Below are positions 6,998 to 14,180 of a stretch of DNA of 26,935 nt, in pieces. Numbering within the stretch: position 1 is the stretch's first letter; every line of letters starts with the position of its first letter. A program made the translations under genes and the position numbers. Source of the stretch: a virus; IMG/VR virus record IMGVR_UViG_3300028883_000121, positions 1 through 26,935 of that record; one strand, given 5' to 3'. Under the pieces are notes generated by a model, which saw only the letters and a list, made by a program, of their open reading frames with translations, searched no databases and was not told the origin of the DNA.

Positions 6998-8609
6998 CCA
7001 ACACTATCAAGTTAAGTCTTTTGATAGTGGTAATGTATCACAGGCTTTTGAGAAAGATAGTTTAGATAGGTTGTTATATCCTAGAGTGTTTTTAAATCAA
7101 TTAGGGGCAACGTCTACGGGTGGAAGTTTGTACTACAATTTTGAGTTAATAATTACAGACTTAGTAGATAAGGATAGAGGTAACGAGCAAGAAGTAAAGA
7201 GCGACTGTATGCAGATAGCTACTGACTTCATAACTGTAATGGAACGCTTTGAGTTTATCAATGAGGGTTCAGACGCTTTTTTCCAACCTAGCCAAACAGT
7301 TAACTATGGTTTTTTAAGCGAAGATTACGCAGACAGGATAAGCGGAGTAGTAGCTAATATACAAATCAAACAAGGGTTTAACTTTAGTAGATGTATAGTA
7401 CCTATAACATCTAATACTAACTGTGGTGGTTCTCCTACGTGTACTGATACTATCAATAGTTTGGGCGCAGATTACTACGATTGTGTATTACCATCTTATG
7501 ACTTTACTACTTCAAGAGTTCAGAACGCTGTAACAGCACAACAGCAAACAGACTTAACAACGTGGTTATGTACGGGCGGTGGGGATGTTGAAATCTACGA
7601 CACAGACAATAATCTACTTTATACAGTAACAGCACCCGACAGCCAAACCATAATTAATTCAACGGCTGTTTTAAAAGACACTAACGGCGGCACGTTATCA
7701 ACCACAAGCATATTAGCGCAAGCGTCCGAAGACATAACAGCCCCCGATGGAAATATACAGCTTAATTCAGTAGCAATGACAACTGTTTTAAGCGGTGGAA
7801 ATGAAAATATACAAGTAAGACAGTCAAGTGGAGCAACACAGGTAGGGTCTAAACAAGGTCAATACTGGAGAATTGCCGATGCTGATATTGAAAACAGCGA
7901 CCAAAGTTATACATCAACTGTAAAAGCAGAGGGAACATTAGTACTGCCTGACATTGATTTCACAGATTCAGATGGCACAACTACACAGGTTCCAGCCGTT
8001 ACGAATGTAGTCGCCACGCCTTGTCCATCACCTAGCGGAATAGCATACAAAAGACCTTCAAATGATGGGCAAACCGTTTCATATAGAACGGGTGATGATG
8101 GTTGGCACTTATCAAACGGAACTTATGATTATACGCCGCCAGCATATCCAGAGTCATACGCTCAATTAGATAACGCAGATGCAACGCCTTTTATCACTTT
8201 ACTTAATAATAACGCTTACGGCAACAAGAATAGGTTTACAGATGAGAATGGCTTACAAGTTTACGGTAGCGGGTTAAAGATAGACCATTTAACGGGGCTT
8301 ATGTGGTACACAGTTCATGCGTCAGGAACATGGAATCAAGCCATTGATGCGGCAGCAGCAAGCTTACAAGGAGGTTATAATGATTGGAGAATACCATCAG
8401 ACCAAGAGCTGACAAGTGTAGATAATAAGGCTTTTACATTTGCTTTTAATTACACACCGTTCCTCTGTTCTGCGTCTACATTATGGACAAGCACAACTTA
8501 TGCAGCCACTACAACAGCAGCATATAGGGCAACTAACAACGGTATATTCGGAGCGCAAACAAAAACAAATTCACAAGACTATATATTGGTAAGAAATCAT
8601 TACGTATAA
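6951..8609 (+). CDS. Tail protein with C-terminal DUF1566 lectin-like domain (possible receptor binding)
   Basis: 552 aa. Residues ~1-150 (MVSLNQIVSRIQAIADQHYQ, then FELIITDLVDKDRGNEQEVKSD) resemble tail-completion/neck proteins encoded after the connector. A Cys-rich spacer follows (NCGGSPTCTDTI). Residues ~185-370 are beta-rich, with IYDTDNNLLYTV, an IQLNSVAMTTVLSGG segment and VLPDIDFTDSDGTTTQVPA, as seen in Bacteroidota phage tail proteins. Residues ~430-552 carry DUF1566 hallmarks: TGLMW, then NDWRIPSDQEL, then LWTST and a final YILVRNHYV. DUF1566 has a C-type-lectin/FGE-related fold and occurs in surface-binding and variable proteins. I infer a tail adhesin. The middle part seems richer in C-ending codons than the neighbouring genes. 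Confidence 0.6.
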   Translation: MVSLNQIVSRIQAIADQHYQVKSFDSGNVSQAFEKDSLDRLLYPRVFLNQLGATSTGGSLYYNFELIITDLVDKDRGNEQEVKSDCMQIATDFITVMERFEFINEGSDAFFQPSQTVNYGFLSEDYADRISGVVANIQIKQGFNFSRCIVPITSNTNCGGSPTCTDTINSLGADYYDCVLPSYDFTTSRVQNAVTAQQQTDLTTWLCTGGGDVEIYDTDNNLLYTVTAPDSQTIINSTAVLKDTNGGTLSTTSILAQASEDITAPDGNIQLNSVAMTTVLSGGNENIQVRQSSGATQVGSKQGQYWRIADADIENSDQSYTSTVKAEGTLVLPDIDFTDSDGTTTQVPAVTNVVATPCPSPSGIAYKRPSNDGQTVSYRTGDDGWHLSNGTYDYTPPAYPESYAQLDNADATPFITLLNNNAYGNKNRFTDENGLQVYGSGLKIDHLTGLMWYTVHASGTWNQAIDAAAASLQGGYNDWRIPSDQELTSVDNKAFTFAFNYTPFLCSASTLWTSTTYAATTTAAYRATNNGIFGAQTKTNSQDYILVRNHYV

Positions 8610-8630
8610 AATGAAAGACATAGCAAACAA

Positions 8631-8858
8631 ATGGACGCAGCAGTACAAACATTAATAGAGTTAGGCGCAGTAGGCGCAATTCTTGTAGTGGTTTTAATTT
8701 ACTTATTCAAGTTAACGAAGATGCACAACGAGGAAAGAGATAAGTGGCGGCAAGATAATAACCGTCATGTTGAGAAGTTTAGCCATGTAGTAGAAAAGAA
8801 CACAGAAGCAATGAGTAAGCTGAATACTAACATTGAAATCTTAAAAGACAGAGTATGA
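8631..8858 (+). CDS. Single-pass membrane protein with coiled coil, lysis cassette
   Basis: 75 aa. One membrane segment at about residues 10-28 (LGAVGAILVVVLIYLFKL) is followed by a charged helical region ending NTNIEILKDRV. It is the first gene of the lysis cassette and overlaps the next gene (ATGA, 8855-8858). Proteins of this shape in lysis regions are often annotated as holin-like or as holin regulators, but the sequence alone does not settle which. An out-of-frame ATG at 8611 opens only 14 codons, so ATG 8631 is used. Confidence 0.6.
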   Translation: MDAAVQTLIELGAVGAILVVVLIYLFKLTKMHNEERDKWRQDNNRHVEKFSHVVEKNTEAMSKLNTNIEILKDRV

Positions 8859-9037
8859 TTGATAGGCTTTTTAAGAGTGGCTTAATTACCACTATAATAG
8901 GATTAATAATAATACTTATAGCAGTATTAACTTGGGTGTTTAAAGCGGATGTAGCAGCGTCAGAGGTGGCTATTATTGCAGGTATAGGAACTGGATTACT
9001 ATTTGTAAAGGATAAACACGTAGGGCTTAAACGATGA
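8855..9037 (+). CDS. Small holin-like protein
   Basis: 60 aa with two membrane segments: about residues 10-28 (LITTIIGLIIILIAVLTWV) and 34-51 (AASEVAIIAGIGTGLLFV), with a short charged C-terminus (KDKHVGLKR). Two close hydrophobic helices, small size and position directly before the endolysin fit a holin, which permeabilises the cytoplasmic membrane at the time of lysis. It overlaps both neighbours by 4 bases, which implies coordinated translation. No sequence family is recognised. Confidence 0.6.
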   Translation: MIDRLFKSGLITTIIGLIIILIAVLTWVFKADVAASEVAIIAGIGTGLLFVKDKHVGLKR

Positions 9038-9531
9038 AGATTGAGGAACTTAAAAGGAAGAATTTAATTGAGTTCTTACATACGCAGATAGGCGAATACG
9101 AATATCCAAGTGGATCTAATCGAGTTAAATACAATGATTGGTACTACGAGAGAAGTCATGCTTACCATAGAAACTCTAAGCCGTATGCGTGGTGCGGTAC
9201 GTTTGTAGCTTATTCATTACATTGGGCAGGTATATACATAGATACTGATTTGTTTAAGGCTTTACCTTATGTACCGTCTGCACAGAATCTATTAAGGGCT
9301 AGAGGGTTAAACACCGACACACCGCAGCCTGGAGATGTAATTATTTTTGACTGGAATAATGATGGCTTTGAAGAGCATATAGGATTTTATTTAGGAATGG
9401 ATGGTGATAAAGTGGTAACTATTGAGGGTAACACCTCACCAGACAATAAAGGCAACCAGTCTAACGGAGGCATGGTGTGTAAAAAGAGAAGAAATTTAAG
9501 GCAAATAGAAGGCTTTTATAAGGTTATATGA
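9034..9531 (+). CDS. CHAP-domain endolysin
   Basis: 165 aa. The CHAP (NlpC/P60-like) fold is visible: the nucleophile Cys54 in KPYAWCGTFVAYSL, PGDVIIFDW at about 99-107, the catalytic His115 in EEHIGFYLG, and a polar residue in VTIEGNTS (about 129-136). CHAP domains are amidases or endopeptidases that cut the peptide part of peptidoglycan. No signal peptide or transmembrane segment is present, so release through the holin is expected. The N-terminal ~45 residues are a helical lead-in. Length is normal for a single-domain enzyme. It sits between the holin and spanin genes, with 4-base overlaps on both sides. Confidence 0.85.
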   Translation: MKIEELKRKNLIEFLHTQIGEYEYPSGSNRVKYNDWYYERSHAYHRNSKPYAWCGTFVAYSLHWAGIYIDTDLFKALPYVPSAQNLLRARGLNTDTPQPGDVIIFDWNNDGFEEHIGFYLGMDGDKVVTIEGNTSPDNKGNQSNGGMVCKKRRNLRQIEGFYKVI

Positions 9532-9944
9532 GGTATATTATCATTATATTATTATTATCGTCATGCAGTCCTCAGAAACGCTTAAATAGACTTGTTAAGA
9601 AACACCCCGAACTAATTAAAGTAGATACACTAAGTGTTCACGATACTATACATATTGAAACTATTAAAGCAGACACAGTCTTTAAAGACACTACTTTCCT
9701 TAGATTACTTAGAGACACTATTACTGTGGTTAATGATAGACTTACTATTAAGCAATATTATTATAGGGATAGTATATTTATAGAGGGTGAGTGTAAAGGC
9801 GATAGTATAATAAGGGAAATACGAGTGCCTTATAAGTATATCCAACCTGTTACTAAGGTAAAAACACCTGCCTATATGATAATAGTTTTGGTTGGTTTAG
9901 TTATTTTACTTATATTGCTAGGCATTAAATCACTTAGAGAGTGA
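9528..9944 (+). CDS. Putative unimolecular spanin (lipoprotein with C-terminal TM segment)
   Basis: 138 aa. The N-terminus MRYIIIILLLSSCS has a lipobox with Cys13 as the predicted lipidated residue after cleavage by signal peptidase II. A Thr/Asp/Ile-rich periplasmic part follows (VDTLSVHDTIHIETIKADT), likely beta or extended. Residues ~115-133 (AYMIIVLVGLVILLILLGI) form a C-terminal membrane helix with a short charged end. A lipid anchor in the outer membrane plus an inner-membrane helix in one chain is the topology of u-spanins such as T1 gp11, which fuse the two membranes in the last step of lysis. The position after the endolysin agrees. Sequence identity to known spanins is not expected and cannot be tested here. 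Confidence 0.65.
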   Translation: MRYIIIILLLSSCSPQKRLNRLVKKHPELIKVDTLSVHDTIHIETIKADTVFKDTTFLRLLRDTITVVNDRLTIKQYYYRDSIFIEGECKGDSIIREIRVPYKYIQPVTKVKTPAYMIIVLVGLVILLILLGIKSLRE

Positions 9945-10729
9945 AAAGCACACCCATAAAAAGACTTTACTACGACTTAGAAATGAGTCAAGCAATCGCT
10001 AAGTTATGGGGTTCAGGCAAACAATACGTACACGCATCACAGATAATAGAACCACAGAAAATTATATCTTTTCATTGGTCGTGGGAGGGTGAGGATGAAG
10101 TACACAATATTGACTGGGGTTTAAATAAACAATGCGACAAGAGGGTACTAAAGGAAATATCCAAACAGTTCAAAGCTGCAAACGAAGTAGTAGCACACAA
10201 CGGCAATAGATTTGACATGAAGAAAGTGTATAACAGGGCTTTATATCATGGCGTAGATTTACCCGTTAAACCCGTACAGATAGATACCATGCTAGAACTA
10301 AAGAAAATAGCGTACATGGATTCATACAGCCTTAAAGAAGCGTGTAAATACTTTAAACTACCTTTAAAACTAGACGCAGGAGGTATATCTACATGGGATG
10401 ACATACAATTTAAGAAGTGCAAAAAGGCGTTAGATCATTTACTCTATTATGGTGATGGAGATATAACAAGCCTTAAAGCGTTGTATAAAAAACTAGAGCC
10501 GTATATTAAGCCTAAATTTAACCATTCAGTCAATAAAGGTTTAGAGAAGTATAACTGTCCTAACTGTGGAAACATACACGTATACCACAATAAGCAAGTT
10601 ACAACAGCGTCAGGAACTATCCACCATTGGATGCGTTGTTCTGATAGAGCGTGTAATAAGTATTTTAAGATTAATAACAAGACACATCAAGACTGGATTA
10701 AGTTTAAACTTAACGCTTCTATAAAATAA
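9941..10729 (+). CDS. DEDD-family 3'-5' exonuclease with C-terminal zinc ribbon
   Basis: 262 aa, starting with GTG in a 4-base overlap with the previous gene. Exo I is YYDLE (Asp12, Glu14), Exo II is AHNGNRFD (Asp92), and Exo III lies in YYGDGDITSL (about 169-178, Asp174). These are the acidic metal ligands of the RNase H-like DEDD exonuclease fold. A four-Cys zinc ribbon follows: Cys206/Cys209 (CPNC) and Cys233/Cys238 (CSDRAC). It probably degrades single-stranded nucleic acid in replication, recombination or nucleotide salvage. The placement at the end of the lysis unit, not in the replication region, is odd. No polymerase domain is attached. A terminator follows. Confidence 0.75.
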   Translation: MKSTPIKRLYYDLEMSQAIAKLWGSGKQYVHASQIIEPQKIISFHWSWEGEDEVHNIDWGLNKQCDKRVLKEISKQFKAANEVVAHNGNRFDMKKVYNRALYHGVDLPVKPVQIDTMLELKKIAYMDSYSLKEACKYFKLPLKLDAGGISTWDDIQFKKCKKALDHLLYYGDGDITSLKALYKKLEPYIKPKFNHSVNKGLEKYNCPNCGNIHVYHNKQVTTASGTIHHWMRCSDRACNKYFKINNKTHQDWIKFKLNASIK

Positions 10730-10752
10730 TCCTTATTTAATTTCCTTTAAAT

Positions 10753-10774
10753 CCTTAGTGTTTACTAGGGTTTT
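10753..10774 (+). terminator. Intrinsic terminator after the exonuclease gene
   Basis: CCTTAGT at 10753-10759 pairs with ACTAGGG at 10764-10770 (loop GTTT), followed by TTTT. It marks the end of the late region before the next promoter. Confidence 0.65.
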
Positions 10775-10792
10775 ATTATGTCTATTAAAAAT

Positions 10793-10815
10793 ATTTTGAA
10801 AATAATTTACAAAAT
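10793..10815. promoter_or_regulatory. Palindromic operator-like site A
   Basis: Near-perfect inverted repeat ATTTTGAAAAT / ATTTACAAAAT (one mismatched pair). An almost identical site lies at 18751-18772 before the ParB-like operon. Both stand upstream of a TAGATTTGC -7 box. Likely a protein-binding site; the protein is unknown. Confidence 0.5.
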
Positions 10816-10817
10816 CC

Positions 10818-10848
10818 TTGTTTTATTAAAACCTATGTTATAGATTTG
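10818..10848 (+). promoter_or_regulatory. Bacteroidota-type promoter of the early region
   Basis: TTG at 10818-10820, a 20-base spacer, and TAGATTTG at 10841-10848, matching the host consensus TTG / TAnnTTTG. A transcript would start near 10855 and lead into the small-gene cluster from 10879. It rules out the TTG at 10846 as a start codon. Confidence 0.65.
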
Positions 10849-10878
10849 CTAACAGATAACCAATTAAAACTAAAAGAA

Positions 10879-11103
10879 ATGGGAATATTCACAGAAATAC
10901 ACAACGCTAATAAGATGCTAGACAATGCACTTAATGAAGCGCAAAGAAACAACGATATGGAAGCATTAGAATCTATTTCGGATTTAATAGATGACTTTAT
11001 TAGAGGTTATAAAGCCTTAGACTACGAACTAACAGAAATGAAGAAACGGTGCGACTATATCGCTAAGACATTTCCACTAAAGAATACATTAACTCATGGG
11101 TAG
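10879..11103 (+). CDS. Small acidic helical protein, unknown
   Basis: 74 aa from ATG 10879. The frame also has a TTG at 10846, but this lies inside the -7 box. The sequence is helical (NANKMLDNALNEAQRNNDM, then SISDLIDDFIRGYKALDYEL), suggesting a small helical bundle. First gene after the early promoter, so probably among the first phage proteins made. Such genes often act on the host, but nothing in the sequence shows it. It overlaps the following ATG (11096) by eight bases. Confidence 0.55.
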   Translation: MGIFTEIHNANKMLDNALNEAQRNNDMEALESISDLIDDFIRGYKALDYELTEMKKRCDYIAKTFPLKNTLTHG

Positions 11104-11290
11104 AAATAAAAATATGTTTATGGACTTGCAATGTCTAATCCAGCACATTGAGAACATAGAAGAAACCAAGGCTTATAATGATAGACGAGCAAGAAAGTCT
11201 AAGGCCTTTTCAATAAGTAAAAGTTTAAACAATAAATCAAATAAAGATGGGGGATATAGCAGACATGATGATGGACGTAATATTGGATGA
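11096..11290 (+). CDS. Small basic protein, unknown
   Basis: 64 aa. ATG 11096 lies 5 bases before the previous stop. The first half (MFMDLQCLIQHIENIEETKAY) is amphipathic helix; the second half is Lys/Arg/Ser/Asn-rich and low in complexity. It overlaps the next frame by 44 bases if that gene starts at 11247. Coding status is plausible from the overlap chain but not certain. Confidence 0.4.
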   Translation: MGRNKNMFMDLQCLIQHIENIEETKAYNDRRARKSKAFSISKSLNNKSNKDGGYSRHDDGRNIG

Positions 11291-11828
11291 ACTTTATTAC
11301 GATGAAAAACAGAACTTAAATAAACAAAAATCAAATATAAAAACAAACAATATGTCAGAAATCAAGACAAGTAAAGTAAAAGCCGTACAAGGTGCGGGTA
11401 CGTTTGAGAACTCATACGGAGTGGACTTAGGTAACGGTACAAAAGGATTCTATAAATTCGAGTACACAATGGAAGATGGTACTACCTTAACGGCTAACCA
11501 TAAGTCTCAAGACCCATTTAAAGTAGGTGAGGACGTGGAGTACACCATAACCAAGTCAAACAATTACGGTAACATGGGGAAAGTGTCAAAACCTTCTGAA
11601 GGCAATTTCAGCCCTTCTAACGGCTCTAAATCTTATCAGCGTAACCAATCATCCATAATCGCACAATATGCATTTAGAGAGGCTAATTTAATGCTTATAT
11701 CGAATGGATATGGAGAAGATGTTAATACAACTTCACAAAGACTAGATAAAACTACTGCACTAGCAGAGTTAATTTTAGATAAGTTAGTAGTGTTAGAACA
11801 GAAAGCAAAAGATAACGGACTAGGATAA
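11247..11828 (+). CDS. Unknown early protein, possibly nucleic-acid binding
   Basis: 193 aa from ATG 11247, or 158 aa from ATG 11352. The second start has A-rich context (AAAAACAAACAATATG) and is followed by a clean domain (MSEIKTSKVKAVQGAGTFEN), so it may be the true one. Residues after 11352 contain a beta-rich block (GVDLGNGTKGFYKFEYTMED, then DPFKVGEDVEYTIT) reminiscent of an OB-fold-like barrel. A Ser/Asn-rich linker (KPSEGNFSPSNGSK) and a helical C-terminal segment from about YAFREANLMLI follow. Barrel, linker and helix in a replication region could mean a single-strand DNA-binding or recombination accessory protein; I regard this as a guess. TAATG overlap with the next gene at 11826. 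Confidence 0.55.
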   Translation: MGDIADMMMDVILDELYYDEKQNLNKQKSNIKTNNMSEIKTSKVKAVQGAGTFENSYGVDLGNGTKGFYKFEYTMEDGTTLTANHKSQDPFKVGEDVEYTITKSNNYGNMGKVSKPSEGNFSPSNGSKSYQRNQSSIIAQYAFREANLMLISNGYGEDVNTTSQRLDKTTALAELILDKLVVLEQKAKDNGLG

Positions 11829-12115
11829 TGAATACTTGTGGAACAATAGAACAAGCGCATAGAGACTACGGCACTCACCCTAACCCTACTACGGTAGAGG
11901 TGGGGGAGTTTGCTAAGTTAGTAGGTGTTGACTCAATTAAAGACTGGGTTAAACGATGTGCTAAACACGTAGACCTTTTTAAAGCAGATAGATATGGTCG
12001 TGGTTATGTATGGGAGTACAATGATAAGTGTATAAGACTACCTAAGGCAATCGAGTATCTAAATAAACTAGAAGGTAAAGACATAGTATATCTACATTAT
12101 AAGGGAGAATGGTAA
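11828..12115 (+). CDS. Unknown protein, 95 aa
   Basis: Begins MNTCGTIEQAHRDYGTHPNP and contains VGVDSIKDWVKRCAKHVDLFKA and YGRGYVWEYNDKCIRLPKA. Cys and His residues are scattered (two Cys, a few His), without a clear zinc pattern. The middle could be a small helix-turn-helix. It shares its start codon with the stop of the previous gene (TAATG), so the two are probably cotranslated. Function unknown. Confidence 0.55.
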   Translation: MNTCGTIEQAHRDYGTHPNPTTVEVGEFAKLVGVDSIKDWVKRCAKHVDLFKADRYGRGYVWEYNDKCIRLPKAIEYLNKLEGKDIVYLHYKGEW

Positions 12116-12131
12116 TTAAACACTTTAAAAA

Positions 12132-12407
12132 ATGAATAATAAACTAAGAGAACAGTATTGCTTAGAGAAGGGTGGTATTAATCCAAGTAATATCATTGAA
12201 TGGTATTATATTGAATGGCTTGAATACAAAATTGAATGGCTTGAATACAAACTAACAAAAGCCCTTAAACAGTCAGACAATAGCGAATTGTTGGATGCTT
12301 TAAAATGGTTTTGTAGGCGAGTAGATATGGGGGAAGTTAGAAGCAGAAAGACCTACGCTAAATTTAGAGAGTTAATAGAAAAACACGATAAGAAGAATGA
12401 TGTATAA
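12132..12407 (+). CDS. Small protein with IEWLEYK duplication
   Basis: 91 aa. Residues IEWYYIEWLEYKIEWLEYKL form an amphipathic helix made by a perfect 21-bp tandem duplication (12210-12251), which adds one heptad (IEWLEYK twice). The remainder is helical with a basic C-terminus (KFRELIEKHDKKNDV). The heptad suggests a coiled coil that can lengthen or shorten by slippage. Function unknown. It lies 16 bases after the previous stop. Confidence 0.5.
   Translation: MNNKLREQYCLEKGGINPSNIIEWYYIEWLEYKIEWLEYKLTKALKQSDNSELLDALKWFCRRVDMGEVRSRKTYAKFRELIEKHDKKNDV
12210..12251 (+). repeat. Perfect 21-bp tandem duplication
   Basis: Two identical 21-bp units, 12210-12230 and 12231-12251, inside the 91-aa gene. 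The length is a multiple of three, so the frame is kept and a seven-residue unit is repeated. Probably a recent slippage event. Confidence 0.9.
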
Positions 12408-12472
12408 CTGTTTGCGTATGGATTAAATAAGCGGATGCCTTATTAAAGAATATATAAAAAAAATTAAACAAG

Positions 12473-12862
12473 ATGAAAACAATAACAGATAAATGGTACT
12501 TGCTTCCTATTATACTTATAACTTTAATGTTGATAGGTAAGGCACAAGCCCAAGACACCACACAAGTAAAAGCACTACTAGAAGCGTATGGAGTTAAACA
12601 CGTAGATATAGTAGTAAGGCAATCAGTACTTGAAACTGGCTGGTATAAGTGTACTAATTGCAGCTTAGACAACAACAACCTATTTGGCTTTATAAGCTCT
12701 AAGGGTGGATACATGAAGTTTGACACATGGCAAGATTCAGTTAAGGAGTATGCAGTATGGCAAAGGAGATTCTACAAAGGCGGAGACTACCATAGTTTTT
12801 TAAAGCGTATAGGTTATGCAGAAGATCCGAATTACATTGATAAATTAAAAACGGTTTACTAG
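12473..12862 (+). CDS. Exported glucosaminidase-like muralytic enzyme
   Basis: 129 aa. An N-terminal signal peptide (WYLLPIILITLMLIGKAQA) predicts cleavage after residue 26. The mature part has the Bax/GH73-like pattern: VVRQSVLETGWYKC with Glu54 as likely catalytic acid, NNNLFGF, then SVKEYAVWQRRFY and YAEDPNYIDKLKTVY. That family cuts N-acetylglucosaminyl bonds in peptidoglycan. It is shorter than most members but holds the main motifs. Unlike the CHAP endolysin it would leave the cytoplasm through Sec, and it sits in the early region, far from the lysis genes. Entry, lysis inhibition or an exported accessory lysin are possible roles. The 65 bases before it contain an AT-rich stretch and a weak hairpin (AATAAG/CTTATT) but no clear promoter. 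Confidence 0.7.
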   Translation: MKTITDKWYLLPIILITLMLIGKAQAQDTTQVKALLEAYGVKHVDIVVRQSVLETGWYKCTNCSLDNNNLFGFISSKGGYMKFDTWQDSVKEYAVWQRRFYKGGDYHSFLKRIGYAEDPNYIDKLKTVY

Positions 12863-13237
12863 ATGAAAGCAAAAGAATTAAGAATAGGAAATTTTTTAAG
12901 AACACCAAACGGCATTAACCATGTTAGTGGCATACAAGATAGAGAGGTAGTGGAAGTAGGTGAGATTGGCTATGTAATTGAAATGGTCAAACCTATACCC
13001 CTTACAGAAGAATGGTTAGAAAAATTTGGATTTGAGACTTATACAACTGAAAAATCTAAAGTATACAAAGTAGGCAACTTCATGGTTACTTATGTTTTAA
13101 AAGGTAGGTTTGCTGGTAATAAATATTTAAAAGCATTCAATATATCGTTTAGTGAGTTTGGACACATCGAGCACGTCCACACTTTACAAAATTTATACTT
13201 TGCTTTGACTGGTGAAGAATTACAAATTAAGAAGTAA
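12863..13237 (+). CDS. Conserved Bacteroidota phage protein, unknown function
   Basis: 124 aa. Begins MKAKELRIGNFLRTPNG, continues with IPLTEEWLEKFGFE in the middle and ends near VHTLQNLYFALTGEEL. I recognise this layout from many Bacteroidota phages and their hosts, where the function is not known. It is probably a small mixed alpha/beta protein. It starts immediately after the previous stop and shares TAATG with the next gene (13235-13239). Confidence 0.65.
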   Translation: MKAKELRIGNFLRTPNGINHVSGIQDREVVEVGEIGYVIEMVKPIPLTEEWLEKFGFETYTTEKSKVYKVGNFMVTYVLKGRFAGNKYLKAFNISFSEFGHIEHVHTLQNLYFALTGEELQIKK

Positions 13238-13533
13238 TGAAAATAGACCTAACTAAATATAAGCCGTTTAAGGGCTTATTATCTATTGAGGAGTACTCTA
13301 TACTAACTATCATAGATAACTACTGTGAGATAAGCGAAAATGGCTACTATCATCAGCCTGCGTCTTATATAACTAATATAATTGGAGACACTGACCAGTC
13401 TAATCTAAGAAGGGTTAAGGAACTTATAGATAGTGGTTATCTTATTGCACGTAGCAAAAAGGGCTATAAGACAAGAAAGATGCTTAAACCAAGTAGTAAA
13501 TACTTTAAAACTAAAGAGAATGAAAGTGCTTAA
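13237..13533 (+). CDS. Winged-helix DNA-binding protein
   Basis: 98 aa. Residues ~15-80 form a winged-helix unit: GLLSIEEYSILTIIDNYCEI, then an ASYITNIIGDTDQSNLRRVKEL recognition region and a wing GYLIARSKKGYKTRKM. The pattern resembles MarR-like or replication-related small winged-helix proteins. It could regulate the early region or load replication proteins. The C-terminus is Lys-rich. It overlaps the methyltransferase ATG (13520) by 14 bases. Confidence 0.6.
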   Translation: MKIDLTKYKPFKGLLSIEEYSILTIIDNYCEISENGYYHQPASYITNIIGDTDQSNLRRVKELIDSGYLIARSKKGYKTRKMLKPSSKYFKTKENESA

Positions 13534-14140
13534 TTTATACGCTTGTCTAGGTGGTAATAGATTACTGTGGGATAACTGCGAAGTAACAGCGGTAGAACTA
13601 GACCCCGAACTTGCTAGAATGTACCAGGAAAGATTTCCTAATGATAAGGTAGTGGTAGCAGATGCACACCAATATTTGTTAGACCACTACAAAGAGTTTG
13701 ATTTTATATGGTCAAGCCCTCCATGTCCTACGCATAGCAGGGCTAGATTTTGGAATACTAAAGCTGCAAGAGTTTACCCAGACATGAAACTATACCAAGA
13801 AATTATATTACTTAATACTCATTTTAAAGGTAAGTGGGTAGTAGAGAATGTAGTTCCATACTATGAGCCACTAATACAAGCAACAAAAATAGGCAGGCAT
13901 CTATTCTGGAGTAATTTTGTAATACCCGAAATAAAACATAAAGACATAGCTATGGATAAGGCAACTCCAAGCGAATTAATAGAATATCACAAACTAAGTT
14001 GTTTTGACTACAATGGTAAACAGCCTAAGCAAAAGATTCTTAGAAACCTGGTTCACTACAATATTGGCAAACATATATTTGACATAGCAAGGGGTATCTA
14101 CAACCACAATAATAATAAACAAGGTGAATTATTTAGTTAA
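13520..14140 (+). CDS. DNA (cytosine-5) methyltransferase, small phage type
   Basis: 206 aa from ATG 13520; the frame is open further upstream but the first motif begins right after this ATG. Motif I is LYACLGGN with AdoMet-binding context, motif II ends in AVELD. Motif IV is SSPPCPTHSRA with catalytic Cys69. Motif VI is WVVENV (109-111). These are the defining motifs of C5 cytosine methyltransferases. The protein is much shorter than Dcm-type enzymes (>300 aa), leaving little room for a target-recognition domain. No restriction partner is adjacent. It probably protects phage DNA against host restriction; the recognition site cannot be told from sequence. Confidence 0.8.
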   Translation: MKVLNLYACLGGNRLLWDNCEVTAVELDPELARMYQERFPNDKVVVADAHQYLLDHYKEFDFIWSSPPCPTHSRARFWNTKAARVYPDMKLYQEIILLNTHFKGKWVVENVVPYYEPLIQATKIGRHLFWSNFVIPEIKHKDIAMDKATPSELIEYHKLSCFDYNGKQPKQKILRNLVHYNIGKHIFDIARGIYNHNNNKQGELFS

Positions 14141-14145
14141 ATATT

Positions 14146-14174
14146 TTGATATTAAAAAATAAGTATTATCTTTG
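14146..14174 (+). promoter_or_regulatory. Bacteroidota-type promoter of a structured RNA
   Basis: TTG 14146-14148, an 18-base spacer, TATCTTTG 14167-14174. The block AAATAAGTATTAT around the -7 box is repeated exactly before the small-RNA locus at 21547. Start expected near 14181. Confidence 0.65.
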
Positions 14175-14180
14175 TGTATG

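Noticed and set aside
8460-8609. Diversity-generating retroelement variable region
   Set aside because: No template repeat or reverse transcriptase found in the window; kept only as a question to test outside it.
10846-10878. TTG 10846 as a start codon
   Set aside because: It overlaps the -7 box TAGATTTG; transcription would begin after it, so ATG 10879 is used.
12408-12472. AATAAG/CTTATT hairpin as a terminator
   Set aside because: Six A/T-rich pairs and no T run after it; too weak to list as a feature.
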